A model generated the notes under the pieces. The model was not told the DNA's origin. It saw only the letters and a program-made list of their open reading frames with translations, and did no database searches. This document shows, in pieces, positions 41,829 through 55,200 of a DNA stretch of 64,000 nt; within the stretch, counting starts at the first letter, position 1; every line of letters begins with the position of its first letter. The translations under genes were made by a program, and so were the position numbers. This DNA comes from Daphnia carinata (Eukaryota; Arthropoda; Branchiopoda; Diplostraca; Daphniidae). The DNA lies in assembly GCF_022539665.2 (NCBI RefSeq), contig NC_081340.1:7067357-7131356 (forward strand), given 5' to 3'.

Positions 41829-41861
41829 ATCACGGTCTGGATGTTGCTTAGCAACAGCCAT
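41829..41861 (-). other. Possible first exon of an unassigned gene
   Basis: ATG in a fair context opens MAVAKQHPDRD and is followed directly by a consensus donor (GAT then GTAAGTAT). The coding bases contain the X-box-like palindrome at 41843-41855. No continuation with a convincing protein was found, so this may be a leader exon or chance. Confidence 0.25.
41843..41855 (-). promoter_or_regulatory. RFX X-box-like motif
   Basis: GTTGCTAAGCAAC on the minus strand, made of two inverted half-sites of the RFX type (RGYAAC). An identical 13-mer lies at 43110-43122. RFX factors drive ciliary genes in animals; binding here is inferred. Confidence 0.4.
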
Positions 41862-41895
41862 GTTTCCCTTCCCCCTCAAGAGACACAGAATCAAA

Positions 41896-42126
41896 TCACG
41901 TTTTGACGTTTACTTCGCGAACCAGTAATCTCTATGCAAGTTATGACCATCAAATGTAACCTAGCCACAGACCACATTACACAAGTATATTCGGCCATTT
42001 TCAAGGTTTTACGTACGTAGTCCACGTCCATTATTCGCACTGGTTTGCAGAAATTCCGCAAGAAATCTGTTTTATCGAGCACTGAGGAGAAATCGATATC
42101 GGCACCATTGCTGCATGTGCTCAGCT
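41896..42126 (-). CDS. Unassigned terminal exons of a small gene
   Basis: Two minus-strand exons, 42017..42126 and 41896..41931, separated by an 85-bp intron with a GTACGT donor and TTGCATAG acceptor. The first exon follows a strong acceptor (CATTCACATTCTCGTTTAG) and carries LSTCSNGADIDFSSVLDK, then TDFLRNFCKPVRIMDVDY. The second adds RLLVREVNVKT and a TGA. Phase is kept. The upstream exon must end in phase 1 and was not found between 42.1 and 43.1 kb. I do not recognise the family. Proximity to two X-box-like motifs makes a ciliary gene conceivable, but that is speculation. No polyadenylation signal is visible just downstream. Confidence 0.3.
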
Positions 42127-42667
42127 CTAAACGAGAATGTGAATGAAGGCGTGTAAAACCATTGAATCGATAATATACAAATATTCTCTTCGGTAATATA
42201 TTTGTATTCTTTTTTTTTTTCGTCAATTTCACATAATGACACTCCATCATGTTAATGCTTGATAAATAGTATAGCATGGAGTACAGATCAATAATAATCC
42301 CATATTCAATACAGGATGATGAAACAATTTAGCTCTTTGTTTAGAATTGGCGCCAAAATATTTCTTTCCACTTGAACTACATACACAGCAGAAAGAGGGG
42401 AAATGGATTTAAAGAAAGAGCAGACAGAATGAGGCTAGTGTGTGTGTGTGTGTGTGCAAACATTGATCTTTTCTGCTGGTTACATTGGATGACTATGTAT
42501 AGTGGTGATGATGATGTGCTCTCTCGATAATGTTGCACCGGGAACTCTATCTGAATGTACCGTTCAAGCATTTAGACAGTAACAACATAAGTAGAAATAT
42601 TTGGGACAAAACGTCAAGAGCAATGTCAATATTTGAACCAATCATCCGCGCAACTTGTGTTTTACAG

Positions 42668-42762
42668 ACCAACACACCTATTCACCACATTTTCTATATC
42701 ACAATCTTCTCCCCGAACACAGCAGCAGGTGCTCTTAAGTTGCAGCCAAAAAAAAAAGGGAG
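42668..42762 (+). other. Possible non-coding exon
   Basis: A 95-bp block on the plus strand bounded by a good acceptor (CTTGTGTTTTACAG) and a consensus donor (GGGAG then GTAAGC). The open frame through it is short and unlike known proteins. It may be an exon of a non-coding transcript, or chance. Confidence 0.2.
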
Positions 42763-43109
42763 GTAAGCTATACAATAACAAGAGTATTATTTGATGCAAA
42801 TTATTTCGAATAGGAAAATCGAAGCAGGAGTGAATTTTCAATTCTTTTTTTTTATGACGATGATTTCAAGTAATTTTCATGGAATGTCGGTTCAGATTTC
42901 AAAATGCAAATAGCATACAAGTACAGGACGTATTTTTATACGCTAAACTTAACCTGCCACATCAAAGGACTAGGAACAAAATCCCCGAAAAAGGTGATTG
43001 AAGAGACCCAGTTTTTCTTAAGACAATTTGAATTTTCTTTAATGGTAGCGCAAAAGAAATGATCGTCAGTGCTACATGGTAGTCAACTGTCGCCATTGGT
43101 TACGTTTTA

Positions 43110-43122
43110 GTTGCTAAGCAAC
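43110..43122 (+). promoter_or_regulatory. RFX X-box-like motif with nearby CCAAT box
   Basis: GTTGCTAAGCAAC, identical to the motif at 41843. Read on the minus strand it is followed 9 bases later by ACCAATGG, the X-box plus CCAAT layout of some RFX/NF-Y promoters. It lies 100 bp outside the GPCR stop codon, so it is more likely to serve a gene to its left. Confidence 0.4.
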
Positions 43123-43209
43123 GTGAGTCAGTGTCCCACTGTACAATCCTTGTTTTCGATTCTGACCGCTTGAGGGCGTCTTAACGTTAAATGAAAGGAA
43201 ATGAGAAAA

Positions 43210-46200
43210 TCAGTAAGCTTTTTGTGAAAAACTGCGACTGGGCAACGGACCGCCTCCAAGGCCTCCTCCACCACCGATTCCGGTTCCGCCTCCTCCAATG
43301 CCCGCATGATGGCTCTGCTTGCAGGTCAATAAATTCTTGTAGGCCTGTCGGTATTCGGAGCTCATGACGACGTAGATGATTGGGTTAATGCACGTCGTCA
43401 AATAAATGAGAACATAACCCACAATGTTAATCGCTCCACCCAGGTCCACCTCTTTGCTTAACGACTTGACCAGCGTGATGGGCATGTAACACACGATAAA
43501 TGAAACGAAAATGACTAAAATCATTTGCAATAATTTGCGATCCTTTGCTGTCATTCGGCCCGGATGCCTCCGCGTTGACGATTTGTTTCGAGTCGAACGA
43601 CGATGGAGGGCACCACTGACTTGTGATAGCGCCGCCCCCAAGACTGATCTGCCTGTGTCTCCGCCCACTGGAGTTGCTATCCCTTCCGGAATGACAACTG
43701 TCGATCCGATAGAAGAAGCTTCCGAAGGAACGGGACTTGCTATAACAGGTTCGGCATCTTCGGTGTCCGATCCAGCGTTAGCAGTCGACAAGGGTTTTTG
43801 ACTGGTCGATAGATTCATGCCACCTGCTGAACTGCTATTGCTGGAACACTGCTGGACACCCGGAACGCGAAGATATTGGGCTTCTGACGAACTAACCGAC
43901 TGAGGACAGTCATCCAGTTGCTCCGGTTCCATGAAAGAAACGGAAATCCGTCTCTTGTCCGACAGTTGCTGCTGGAATTCGGGTAACGGTCCAGCTACTT
44001 CGCTACCTTTCTCGACTTCAATTCGGATGGGCGATGATTTATGCTGACTTGGTTTGTTCCAGCGCAAAATAGATCCAGTCCTCTTCGGAACTATGACTGT
44101 ACTACTCGCGTTATTGACTAGTGGTTCCGCCGGTCCAACAGATAAATGGTGGCTACATCCACCGGCGGATCGATCGGTTGTTTCCTCGCTGATTTCCGTC
44201 GATCCGCTTCCTTGTTGCGATTCGCAACACGTCAAATGAAACGAAGCTTCCATAACGGACGGATGGCCTGTGATCATCGTTTGCTTGATGTATCCACCGC
44301 CCGGATGCATGCCAGAAGCCGAACCGGGCAACATTAGACCTCGTCTCATTTCACCTGGAACAATTCCGCCAATGCCTGTTCTCGATCGGACGCTAGACGA
44401 CGGTTTGAGTCCTGCAGCGTTGCCCGATTGCTGATGATTCTGATGGTTTTGCTGTTGCTGATTGCCGTGCGAGACGGCCGCTGCCCGTCTGACGATAAAA
44501 AAGATTCGGGCGTAGCAGACGACGATAGCCAGGCAAGGAAGGACGAAAGCAACGACAAAGAGGAACTCTTTTGGAGAACGTCGCTGTGCATCGGGCAAGA
44601 TGGAACACGATCCGATTTCTTTGTCCAGCCCGAAAGTGCCCCATTCTCCTAGTAAAGTGGGCAGCAACGAACCGAAACAGCCGAGCCAAGTCAGGGCGAT
44701 CATCAATATCAGATGGCGTCTTTTGTATAACCTTTTAAAGCACACAGAAAGCAAAGAGAAAATTCATATTAAATCATCAACCGCATCCGACAGTGGAAAT
44801 GGGTGCACAACAATCCAGTACATTAGCGCAGTGACATTTAATAGCATTGGAATTTCGTTTGATCTAATTATATCCATTCGGTTGTGAAATGCCATGCGGA
44901 GAGTTTAAACTATTTTTTCTTTAATGGAATTTGTTGATTGAAAATCAAAGGGTTTCTGCTTTTGCCATTACGCAAACAGCGTCACGGAGTACAATGCGTG
45001 CAAGACCGTCCGTTGCTGTAATGTAATCGGAATTCGGATCACCCTCCGCATATTGAATACAGTCTGTGGCCTTTCTAGACGATATTACGTTTCGGTGATA
45101 AAGGGTACAAATCGTTCAAATATCCAATGCATAAATGGCAAAAAACGTTCTATATCGTAACACGACGCGAGTAAAGTGAAACACATAAACGTGTGATTGT
45201 ACGACTAATATATATGCACAGATGCGTGACTGCATACGCCAACACAACATGTTCCAAAAAAACTTCTCGAAGTTTTTAGTTCTAAATAAATTGAAAGTTT
45301 TTTTTTGTCTTTCTTTTAACAGGAGCCATATAATCGTATCAGTGGCCGGCAGGCTATGGCAGGCCCGTATGTTTTCTCGACAGCTAAACTAGAAGTGCCA
45401 ATATAAGGCTCACTATTTGAAAAATGTAATAAACATTTCAGTATACGTTTTCTAAAATTTCATTAAGGAACTTCGTCGCGCATGTTTGACAATTATGTAA
45501 AATTTAAAACTAGTTTAAAACTCAAGCATTTTTCGTGATAAAAATATGCTTACTTTGGATAGAGTCTTGGGTGGCCGATCATGATGTAACGATTGAGCGT
45601 GATGGCCAAGACGGTGAAGATGGAGACGGCCAAAAGTCCGTAGCGCATCAGCGGGAAGAGCGTGCAGAGCGCCTCTCCGTGGACCCATGCACGATGGTAG
45701 AAGAGGGAAGTGGCTAGTGGCAAGTTGAAACAGCAGAACATCAAATCGGACACGCTCAAATTAATGATGAACATGGCCGTCGCGTTGCGCACCTTCACGT
45801 GAAGAAAGAAAAAAAAACGTTGATTACATTGTACTAATAAAACAAGTTCACATCTCCTAGCAGCAGAAATGCAAACTCTTTTTCTAAAATCTAAAAATAT
45901 TGTGACATTGCATTATTATGTAGATTTCATCGCGTACACTTATTAACGTTGAGAATCACGCGGAACGAGTTTACAAAGAAATTAATGGCCTGGACTTGGC
46001 TACCGACCAAGTGTAATTCCATTGTCGTCATCAGCACTGACATGTATATTGTAGGGATGTCATTGAGGACGAACCGGAAGCCATTCACACGCCCACGCCT
46101 ATTTTAATACATATATCCAGAAATAGAACGTTGTTCAAAAATTTTTCTTTCAAACTTATTTTCTTGGCCGAAAGTTAGAGATCTCAGTCATCGGGTATAA

Positions 46201-49200
46201 AAGCGAAGGGAAATATATTTCCTGGGTAACGAAAAGTACTTTTCGTTCGACAAAGTTTAAACACCAAATTTTATACCAACTTACTTTATTCCTTATCGCT
46301 ATTATTGTCCTGTTTGTAAGAGTCATAGTTCATATAAGAAGTTTTCATTATTGGGCTGTTTTGATGGTAACATAATCATGGAAACGAGAAAAGGAGATGA
46401 AACTTGTTTACATTTATGTACGGCAACCCCTCTAGCATATATATGGATATTTGGTGTTCAAATTTGCCTCTAGAACTTTTTCTTTCTCTTTTTTTATGGC
46501 TTTCAATGAGATTGAATTCATAAACGGAAAGACAAACATCAAAGTACAACCACGACATAGGTCGTTTAGCAGAAAAGTATTAAACAGAACAATGCAGCAA
46601 CATGCAAGAAAGTATGCGTGGGCAATACAGTGTGTGTTTTTATATAAAAGCAAATTTATACAGCCCCCCCCCCCAAAAAAAAAAAAAAATGTTTTGTCTA
46701 AGCGGATGGATCACATTTTTGCACATCCAGCGGTTACATCTTTTTCGTAGTGCCAGCAATTTTTGCATATGTACGCAAATAGCTTTTGGTGCAGTCTCGT
46801 GGGTGGCCATTTTGTTTCGAAAAAATACCAAACTCATTCCACTTTAATTTAACAGCACAAACAACAGGATAAAAATTGTGCTTGATTATTGATCTAATCT
46901 TTTAAATTTTTATTAATTTATTAATTTATTTAATTTAAATGTCAATACTAGTGTATTGAAAATGAAAACTATGCTTTTAATTCTTACAGTTTTTTAAATT
47001 GGGAATTCCATGGGGCGATCCTTGAATCGTTCTTAATGCTCGATCGTTTTCTTGGCTCTCCAGAGAGATAGAAACAGAGAGAATAGATACACCACTATGA
47101 ACGTTATAGAGCTCTGTTCCATTCACATGTAACGTGTAATAAAACAAAAAAACAGACGAGAACGATAATCGTCATCGTTTGACGTCGTGGAAAGAAACTG
47201 ATGGCGGCCCATTAGGTCTCTACTCGGCCATGCTTTCTTCGTCGTCTGCACACATAACTTGGCAAAAAAGGCCAACATCAGGATGAAAAGGGGAATATAT
47301 ATATATATATAAAGTGCCTTTTAGGCAAAAATATATTTGTGTAGTCTTGTGGAAAGTATCCTCCCCCATCTATATCAACATTTGACAATCATCGTCAGAC
47401 ACACGAGAGATGGATATATTTAGAGGCAACAACATTGAGAGCGTAATGTTTTTCCTCCATGTTTTCTTTGTTTGCCCTAGGCAAGTCTTTTTTTTTCTTC
47501 CTCGCCGATCATATTGGCAATGTTCCATCATCATCACCGATGATGACAGCAGCCCTGCCCCCTGTTTTTTTTTATTTAGTAGATATACACTCTTCTTTTT
47601 TTGAAGACAGAACCCCTTTTATTATGATGACGATTTTCATCTTTTTATTCATTCTTCTTGCAGAACTCACTGGGCGCAACGTTAGTTTATCATCATGATT
47701 CATTCTCTTTTATCCTTTTCCCTATCGTCAGCAGCAGGAACCGATTCTTTTTTCTAAATCCATCATCTTAATCGATGGCGCCACTATACACGCCCACATT
47801 ATTTATCTCTAAATTACTTGAAACATCATTACTCATCGCTTTTATTCCCTTTTGGAACATTAACGATTCAAAAATTTAATTCGATTCAAAAATTCGCATG
47901 AAAAATGCCTGTGGCTGCCATCTAGCGAATGTTAAAGACTAATTCTATTAGTTTAACGTTTTAAGAGTTTGATTCAGTTCGGTGGAAACAACGCCACCAG
48001 AACAGAAGTTCTGTGTTACAGCCTCTAGGTTTACTACAATCGCGTTAAGAGTATTGAAAATACTTTTTTTTTCGGGTGAAAATATCGATCGAGTCAGCCA
48101 ATGTCAACGCACAGGGGCACGCCCACAAAAAAAGGCGAAACCTGTTTGTTTTCGTTTGTGCTTTCCAATAATAACATACTGCGTTGAAGTCATGGGAGTG
48201 GTCGTAATTTTTTCTAAAAACAAAAAGTTTAAAATAAAAAAATATGATTTCCGGACGATGATTTGTGTTCGCACGTTTTGACGTGTGGCGCCACCAGTTC
48301 GACGAAAGTTCATTTATATGTTTGCTTTTGCTCTCTAATGAACGTTTTGCGCGTTGAAGGCTCAAACGGAAATGACTTTCCTTAAAAAAAAAAGAAATGA
48401 AAATTTTCATTTTTACTATGTGTATGTTGAAATGTCTTTCACTTGCATGCACAAGTTATGGCGCCACCTCTGCGGTAAGTAGAGGAGAAAGTACAAAATT
48501 CTTCCCCCTTCCCCTCCCAAAATACTTCTGCTTTTCGTCCATTTGCAACAGAGACACAGCTGCCTCAAAACCTTCTTGTATGCAGTCTATTATTGAAATG
48601 ATTAAGGTTAGTGGATAAAGCTTTGTGGCGTGTGCCAAGTAGTGGTATTTTAGGGAGGGTGTTGGGTACGCTGAACTTTTCATGAATCAAAATGGATATT
48701 TGATTATTTTGGAGACAACAATTGAAATACCAAAAGATCAGAAATAGGCAAAGTTGTGCACTTCGCCTGTCGACGATATAGCTCAAGTTACGCCATGCCG
48801 ATAGTTTGGTAAGTTTGGTTAATGCTTGCACCAACTTAGACACACCATTTTCAATATGTTTTTGAGGTTCGTACGACGTCGATAGAAACTTACAGGTGCA
48901 TATCCACCTGAGTTATACGACTTATCGCACAATAAGGTGGTTTAAACGGACCTAGAGAAAATCAAGTTAATCTCACCCGATCCCTTCAATATTCTAGTAG
49001 CCTCTCAGGTGGCACTTGTGGGGGAGACTAAGTTACATTTAGGGCTATTTCAAGACTAGAGGTCAACTCACTTTGTCAGGGGGGGGGAGATGTAACAGAA
49101 AGGACGATATTACCCGGAATGTACACACACACACAAAGAACTTTACAGGATAAGCTTAATATTCACCTCGTTTTCATGTTTGTGTGTGTATGTTTAGTGT

Positions 49201-52200
49201 CTGGCTAAAATTAGATTTGGTATTTTCGTTTCTAAAGTCTCATGAGTTTTTATTTGAACATACTCATGCACAGTAGCTAACATAGCTTTCGTGTGACCAC
49301 TGTTTTCGTTGTAGATAAACCCAATTGTTTAACAATGAATGTGATTATATAATAGAACCTTTACATGATAGATGATGTCACGTTGCGTTGATGTGAAGAA
49401 GAGGGAGGACACGGAATTCTATTATACAACTGACAAGGCTTTTTGATGTATAAGAATGCCCTTGAACGTAATGTGTAAGAGATTCTCACCATACCTCAGA
49501 TAACACTCTCGCGTTGCACGTGACAAAGTTTCTTTGTTTTCTTTTTGCTTCTTTGTCATCTGTAGCACGATATAGCTACATTTCCAACAATTCAACATAT
49601 TTTTTTTTTTTTGCGTAGAACATAGTGATTCAGTAATAGCTATTGACGTCTTTGGGCGTTGCTTGGCTACGTCAAAGGTAAAAGCGTATTCGAAATACTT
49701 GTTGACTCTCTGACAGTCGAAGACATCGATCTGAGCGGTTGATCCGGAAAAGAAATAGTCCATATTTACCGAGACTCTACATGGATAATGTTCTTTTATA
49801 GATTTGATTAAGCGTCCATAGCAACTGCCTGCTACTCTAATTTTCTATTGTATTTCTAACGACGTCTTTTCCCGTACAAGCTACGGATTAATTATTGACT
49901 GTATATCAATAATCACACGTGATGAAAATTGGCGAGGAAAGGAATGACACGGACAGTCATCGCAATTATAATAAATTGCAATGAGATGGGAAAGCAAGTT
50001 GTAACACATCAAGAGAGGTGTGTAAAGATGTATAACTACAAGCTGTTTTGTGTAAACATCGAGATCGAAAGTCTACAGCAGCTGCAATGCACTTCCGGTC
50101 CTTTTTGGCAATACACATCAACCATTTTTATTTATTTTTTCTTAAAGGGGAAAAAAAGTGGCCTTTGCTAGCCATAATTCACTTTTCGTATTTATTCAAT
50201 TAGCCAAACAGCTGTTCTACACGGTATAAGGTGAAGAACTTTATGTATTATTCTTCTGTAACACGGATGATTTGTGGGAGAAGTATCGGCCATGTCTATG
50301 GTTGGTAAAATGAAAGGAGATAAAAATGATATTTCCTCCATAATGGGCAGTAGCAAAAATGTTAAATACTCGCGTCTAGTGCTGTTGCACTCCCGATATA
50401 TTAGACAGAAGATTAAGAACATCAACAACGCTCATGTCTAGCTTGTAATCGTACGTTTGCCATAAAAGGCATAGTTATAAGCCAGATGATAAAACCGTTT
50501 TTATTGCTAAAGATTAATTTCATTAACTAAAAATGATTATTTAAGCGTGTGTAGCAAAAATTCAAACTTAAAGGCAGCATAATTTTTTTTTTTTTGCATC
50601 ACTCTCGTTTCATTTTTTTTTTTTGTATTCTTAAATAATGTTGAAGAACGCAAAATATATATAAATGTATAAAGTAAGTGAATGTATGTCTGTATAGTGG
50701 GCGTTTCTCCACTCGATCTTGGTCGCTACTTCACTTTGAAAATATATCGTCATAAAGCCACGAGTGGATATCGAGCAAAAGAAATAGCGAATAGAGGGAC
50801 GGGTCTATAAAGACGTGCACACACCAAATGCAACGAGGCGGATGAAATCTATATATCTGTTTTTGCCACATATATATAAATATATATATATATGTTACTG
50901 ATATTCCGGAATTTTTGCTTTTTTTTATGATGTGCGTCTTTGTGTTAAGACGTTGCTTTGGATCCGTGCGAGAGGAAAGAATGCCAAGTGCATACTAATA
51001 ACATCCGACAAATATTGTTTTCGCTGCTCCGATTTTTCGTTTTTTCAAAGACAATTTGTTTAACCAAGCGAATACTATTTTAGTTTATAGCTGCGTAAAA
51101 ATATAGCATTTATATTTGTAGGTTTTAGTACGGCAATGACGTCATCATATTACAGCATGGACTTTGACTGAGACTTTGAGGTCCTATGGTGCACTCTAGA
51201 CAGTCAATTTTGGACCGGTTCCATGAACAATTTATTTGTTATCCAGCAGCCTATCCACAGAAAGCAATGCTTCCATTTTTTTTAGTTAGGCCGGTAATAT
51301 TGTTTACGTATTTGGACTATACGTATTAAATGTCAGACAACGTGATGAAAATTTTCTATTCTAAACAAAAACAAAGTTCCAAACAAGTAAAAAAAGAATT
51401 TGTTTTTGAATTCCAAAATTATGTTAAATCCCACTCTGACGTCGCGACGTCTAGATATTTCTTTAAAAGTAATTTTTGTTTTCTTTTTAAAGGCCTACTT
51501 TTGTTTTTATCGTCAAGGGGGTAATCCTTTGGTTGATCTTTTATAGGCGTACTAGGCTGGATGCAAATGTATATATACATATGAAAAGCTTTTTTCTTAT
51601 TCTCCGCTGAAACAAGAGCCACACAGGAGCCTTAAGAGAAAGAGTCTTATGTAGACTTTATTGAGAAGAGAGCTGTATATCCAAATCTTTGATGGTACGG
51701 TCGATGAGGGACTCACCACCACAGCGCCCCTTTACATGTACAATTTATTTTTAAGAAGCAAACTTATAGGACTTTTTAAAACGATGTTCCCAAAGTACAT
51801 TTCCCGTTTATTCGGTAGCAGCTTCCATTACGTAAGCCCCATCACCGAACGAGGCTTTCACTGCGAATAATACAGAAGCTTCCTTAACATCTTTCTTTTT
51901 CCTTGAAGAGATTTAGCTTTAGGGATGTAACATGAATTATCTGTCAATACAGATATTATAGCCCAGGGGGATATATGGTATTTAACGTGTTCCAGTTTAT
52001 ACGCCAATATTTGGCCATGTACTTTCGTGTATCGATTCTTTGAATTTGAGGAAGAGTCACACCCACGATTGAAGACACACGTCTATATCGCGTGATATGA
52101 TTGAACATGCATAATGCATAAGGGAAAAAAGGGGTTCGAATATCCGGGGGAGAACAATGCGTAAGATTACGGACAATAGCACATGGGTGCACACGTGCGG

Positions 52201-55200
52201 ATGTGATCGCCGAAGAACAAAGGAAACGTAGTGCACGAGAAACTGCGACAGACAGGACCAAACAGACTGCGACGCCCGATTGAGTCGCTCAACGCGTCAC
52301 ATAAGCCACCGTACGGTTTCTTCTGAACACGGTTGGTCGTGAATAGCTGTCATTCTTTATCATAAATGACTTTTCGATTTTTGGGAAGAGGGAAAGCTAG
52401 TTGCCGGAATGTACCAAAATTCAATTTCTCTCTAGTCCATTTTTGTCAAAAGAATTCGTGACAGCAATTCTTACTTGCCGATCGATTTTAAATTATTTTT
52501 ATTCCATAATAACTGATTAATTTCGAAATTTATGTACAAAAAAAAATTGTGTTGAAAATTACTTCAGTGCGAACTAAACTTGACAACGCCGATCGAAAAC
52601 GTCGTCTAGAAAATGTCAGAGGTGGAGGGGATGAGAACGAAAAACTGCTTTTACATTTGTTTTCATAAAAAATTTAGTCTTCGTCTCGCTTTCGAACTTT
52701 GAAACAGTTTGTGAGATTGACGTCTCAGTTTATTTTCTGCGCTGTTTTCCAGCAGTTAATTGTCATCAAGTTCCTTTCTGTTTTAAAAGTTAATAGATCT
52801 GAAAGTGATCGTGCATTTCGCCACAAAGATTCGATGGCATTATAGGCAATCAGCCAATTCGTAGGCAAGGCCTTTCATTTTTCAATTCCAATCGCCTTTG
52901 TAGTAATCGTGCGACAGGCCTAGCTCCTGCACCTCACCATTCAATTCCTTTTTTTTGCTTCTTGAGTCTTTCAACATTCATTCTTTTTCCCCAAGTCCCA
53001 ATCATGTCAGTGATTTATAATGTCTTTGTGTTCTTCCTATATATAGACATCAAAAGACTCTTTGGTAATAACTTTTCCTGTTATACCATACAGCGTATAG
53101 AGACCTTATATGTTATAACCACTATAGATATAGTTCTTAATACATAGGGACCTAGGAAAAAGGACTGATCAATGGTCGTGGACATCATCACTCCAATAAG
53201 ATAACACTCTGTTGTGCTGTTGCCTCCCAAAACTGTATGACGTCACTGACAGTGCCCGCTTTCTTCGACCGTCGTATCCATCATCTTCACGTTGTACAAA
53301 TCGTTTCTCCCTCTATGTTATAGTATGTATACTTCTGCTATTATCTTGCATGTAAACAAGAGGAGGTATTCTCTAAATCACTATCTCGCGATTGCCTCCC
53401 ATAAGTAACTATTTTTCCGATTAACTAGGATAGATGTCCAGTTTATTTATAGGTTGTCTAACTTTTCAAGTGCTGGTCTCAAATTCTCAGAAATCAAGAC
53501 ATATCCTCATTCACCCCCAAAGCTGTTAATTTACTAGCAAAATCTTGTTTTATTGTTATTAGGTTACCCTGATACTGTGCATATACGCTGTCCTATGAGA
53601 AGATGAATGGGGTCCCAGTGTCTCGATAATTCAATTGTTACGTCTGATAAATCGATTTTCACATGAGTACGAGTTATTTTGAAGCTTATCTATAATCCTT
53701 TGCCAAGTAGCTGTACATAACTCTTTTTCATTCTATTTAATCTAGTTTTTTAAGCATGCGGGGGTGACAGCAGCTTGAACTGCAGTGCTGGAGAACAGCT
53801 GTGGCCACTATTTTCACTTCTTCTGGTCCAACGGGTTGTGCGATTCGTTATGGACGGACATAACGTAGAGGTACAATTTTGTTGAACATATTAAAACAAT
53901 GTTGCACGTTAAAAATTAGACGTGTGACTCTTGATTACGAACGTCTGGCGTCACTATTCACAAATGAATCAAGTAGAAACCATTACAAAATATGATTACG
54001 ACGAAATGATTCCATGTTATTGTTTGGTCTTGTGCGGAACAGGACACAATAAATCCTTCGCCACGCCCCCTTCCCTTTTTTGTTTTGTCATGTGTAGGCT
54101 ACGTCCTGCTATATCACAGCTCATCTTGCTTTACACATAGCGAAGAATGCCAAAAGAATGCCAGCCTTTTGTTGCATGCTGTACATCTACAATGATGATT
54201 TATATGAGCCACATTGGACAAGAAACCCGGGAAACGAAGAAAGTATTCTTGTTTGTTTTTTTCTATTTGTTTTTTGCGATATTTTAAAGATATATTGTTT
54301 GTTTCTAGCTGCATGGGGAAAGAATATTTCTATCGGACCATGGTCGAAGCAAATAAAGAAGGAAACAAGTTGGAAGGATTTATATCTATCGTCGTGTCAA
54401 CTTGCTCTAATATACTTTCTTTTTCTCGCTGCTTTTCTATATGTATGTACAAATACGAAGGGGCAGCGTAGGAAAACGAACACTGGCCTTCCGCGGACGC
54501 AATGAAACAACAAAAATTGTCCCTCGTTTTTCTTTCAATTTTTATCCTCTACGTGATTTGCTGGTGGAATGCTGGAGCCCTGGTGATAACGTTTTCCTCT
54601 AATACCGTGGAGCACCACATCGTGCGGACGCTGTAATATATAGATGCAGCATAGCAAAACAAAAATAACTGGAGCTCAAACAAACAAAAAAATATCCTAC
54701 ATTATTTTTTTGTTTTGTTATTTATTACAATAGGCCTCGAAAAATGTTTTTTTTTCCCCCATTGGGGTTACTTTGTTTATTTTCCCGTATGATCCGGTAC
54801 TGCTACACGGATTCTTTTCGGCCTTTGCAGAACAATATAAAAGCCTACTGGGAGAACTCTGCTATATCGTGTGGTCCGTTCTTTAAAAAAATAAAAATTC
54901 TATTTACAACTCCCGCGGTACCACACAACCCGTGGATTTAGGATTGTTGTCTGTGAGTGTGTTGCTATTGCCATTTTTAAGTGATTGCTTTCTCCTATAT
55001 AATCCGCGTCCGATGGTCCGCCGTACACAATTTTTTTTTCTCCATTGCAAGCAGCAAAAAAAAAAAAGTTTATATATACAAGTGGCAATGGCGCTCTGGG
55101 GCTCAAGATCCCGAACCCGTTGACTAGCGCACGAACCGATCAACACGCAGACACTGGAAGTATCTATCCAAACACCCCTCCCTCGTGTGCGTTCGTGTGT

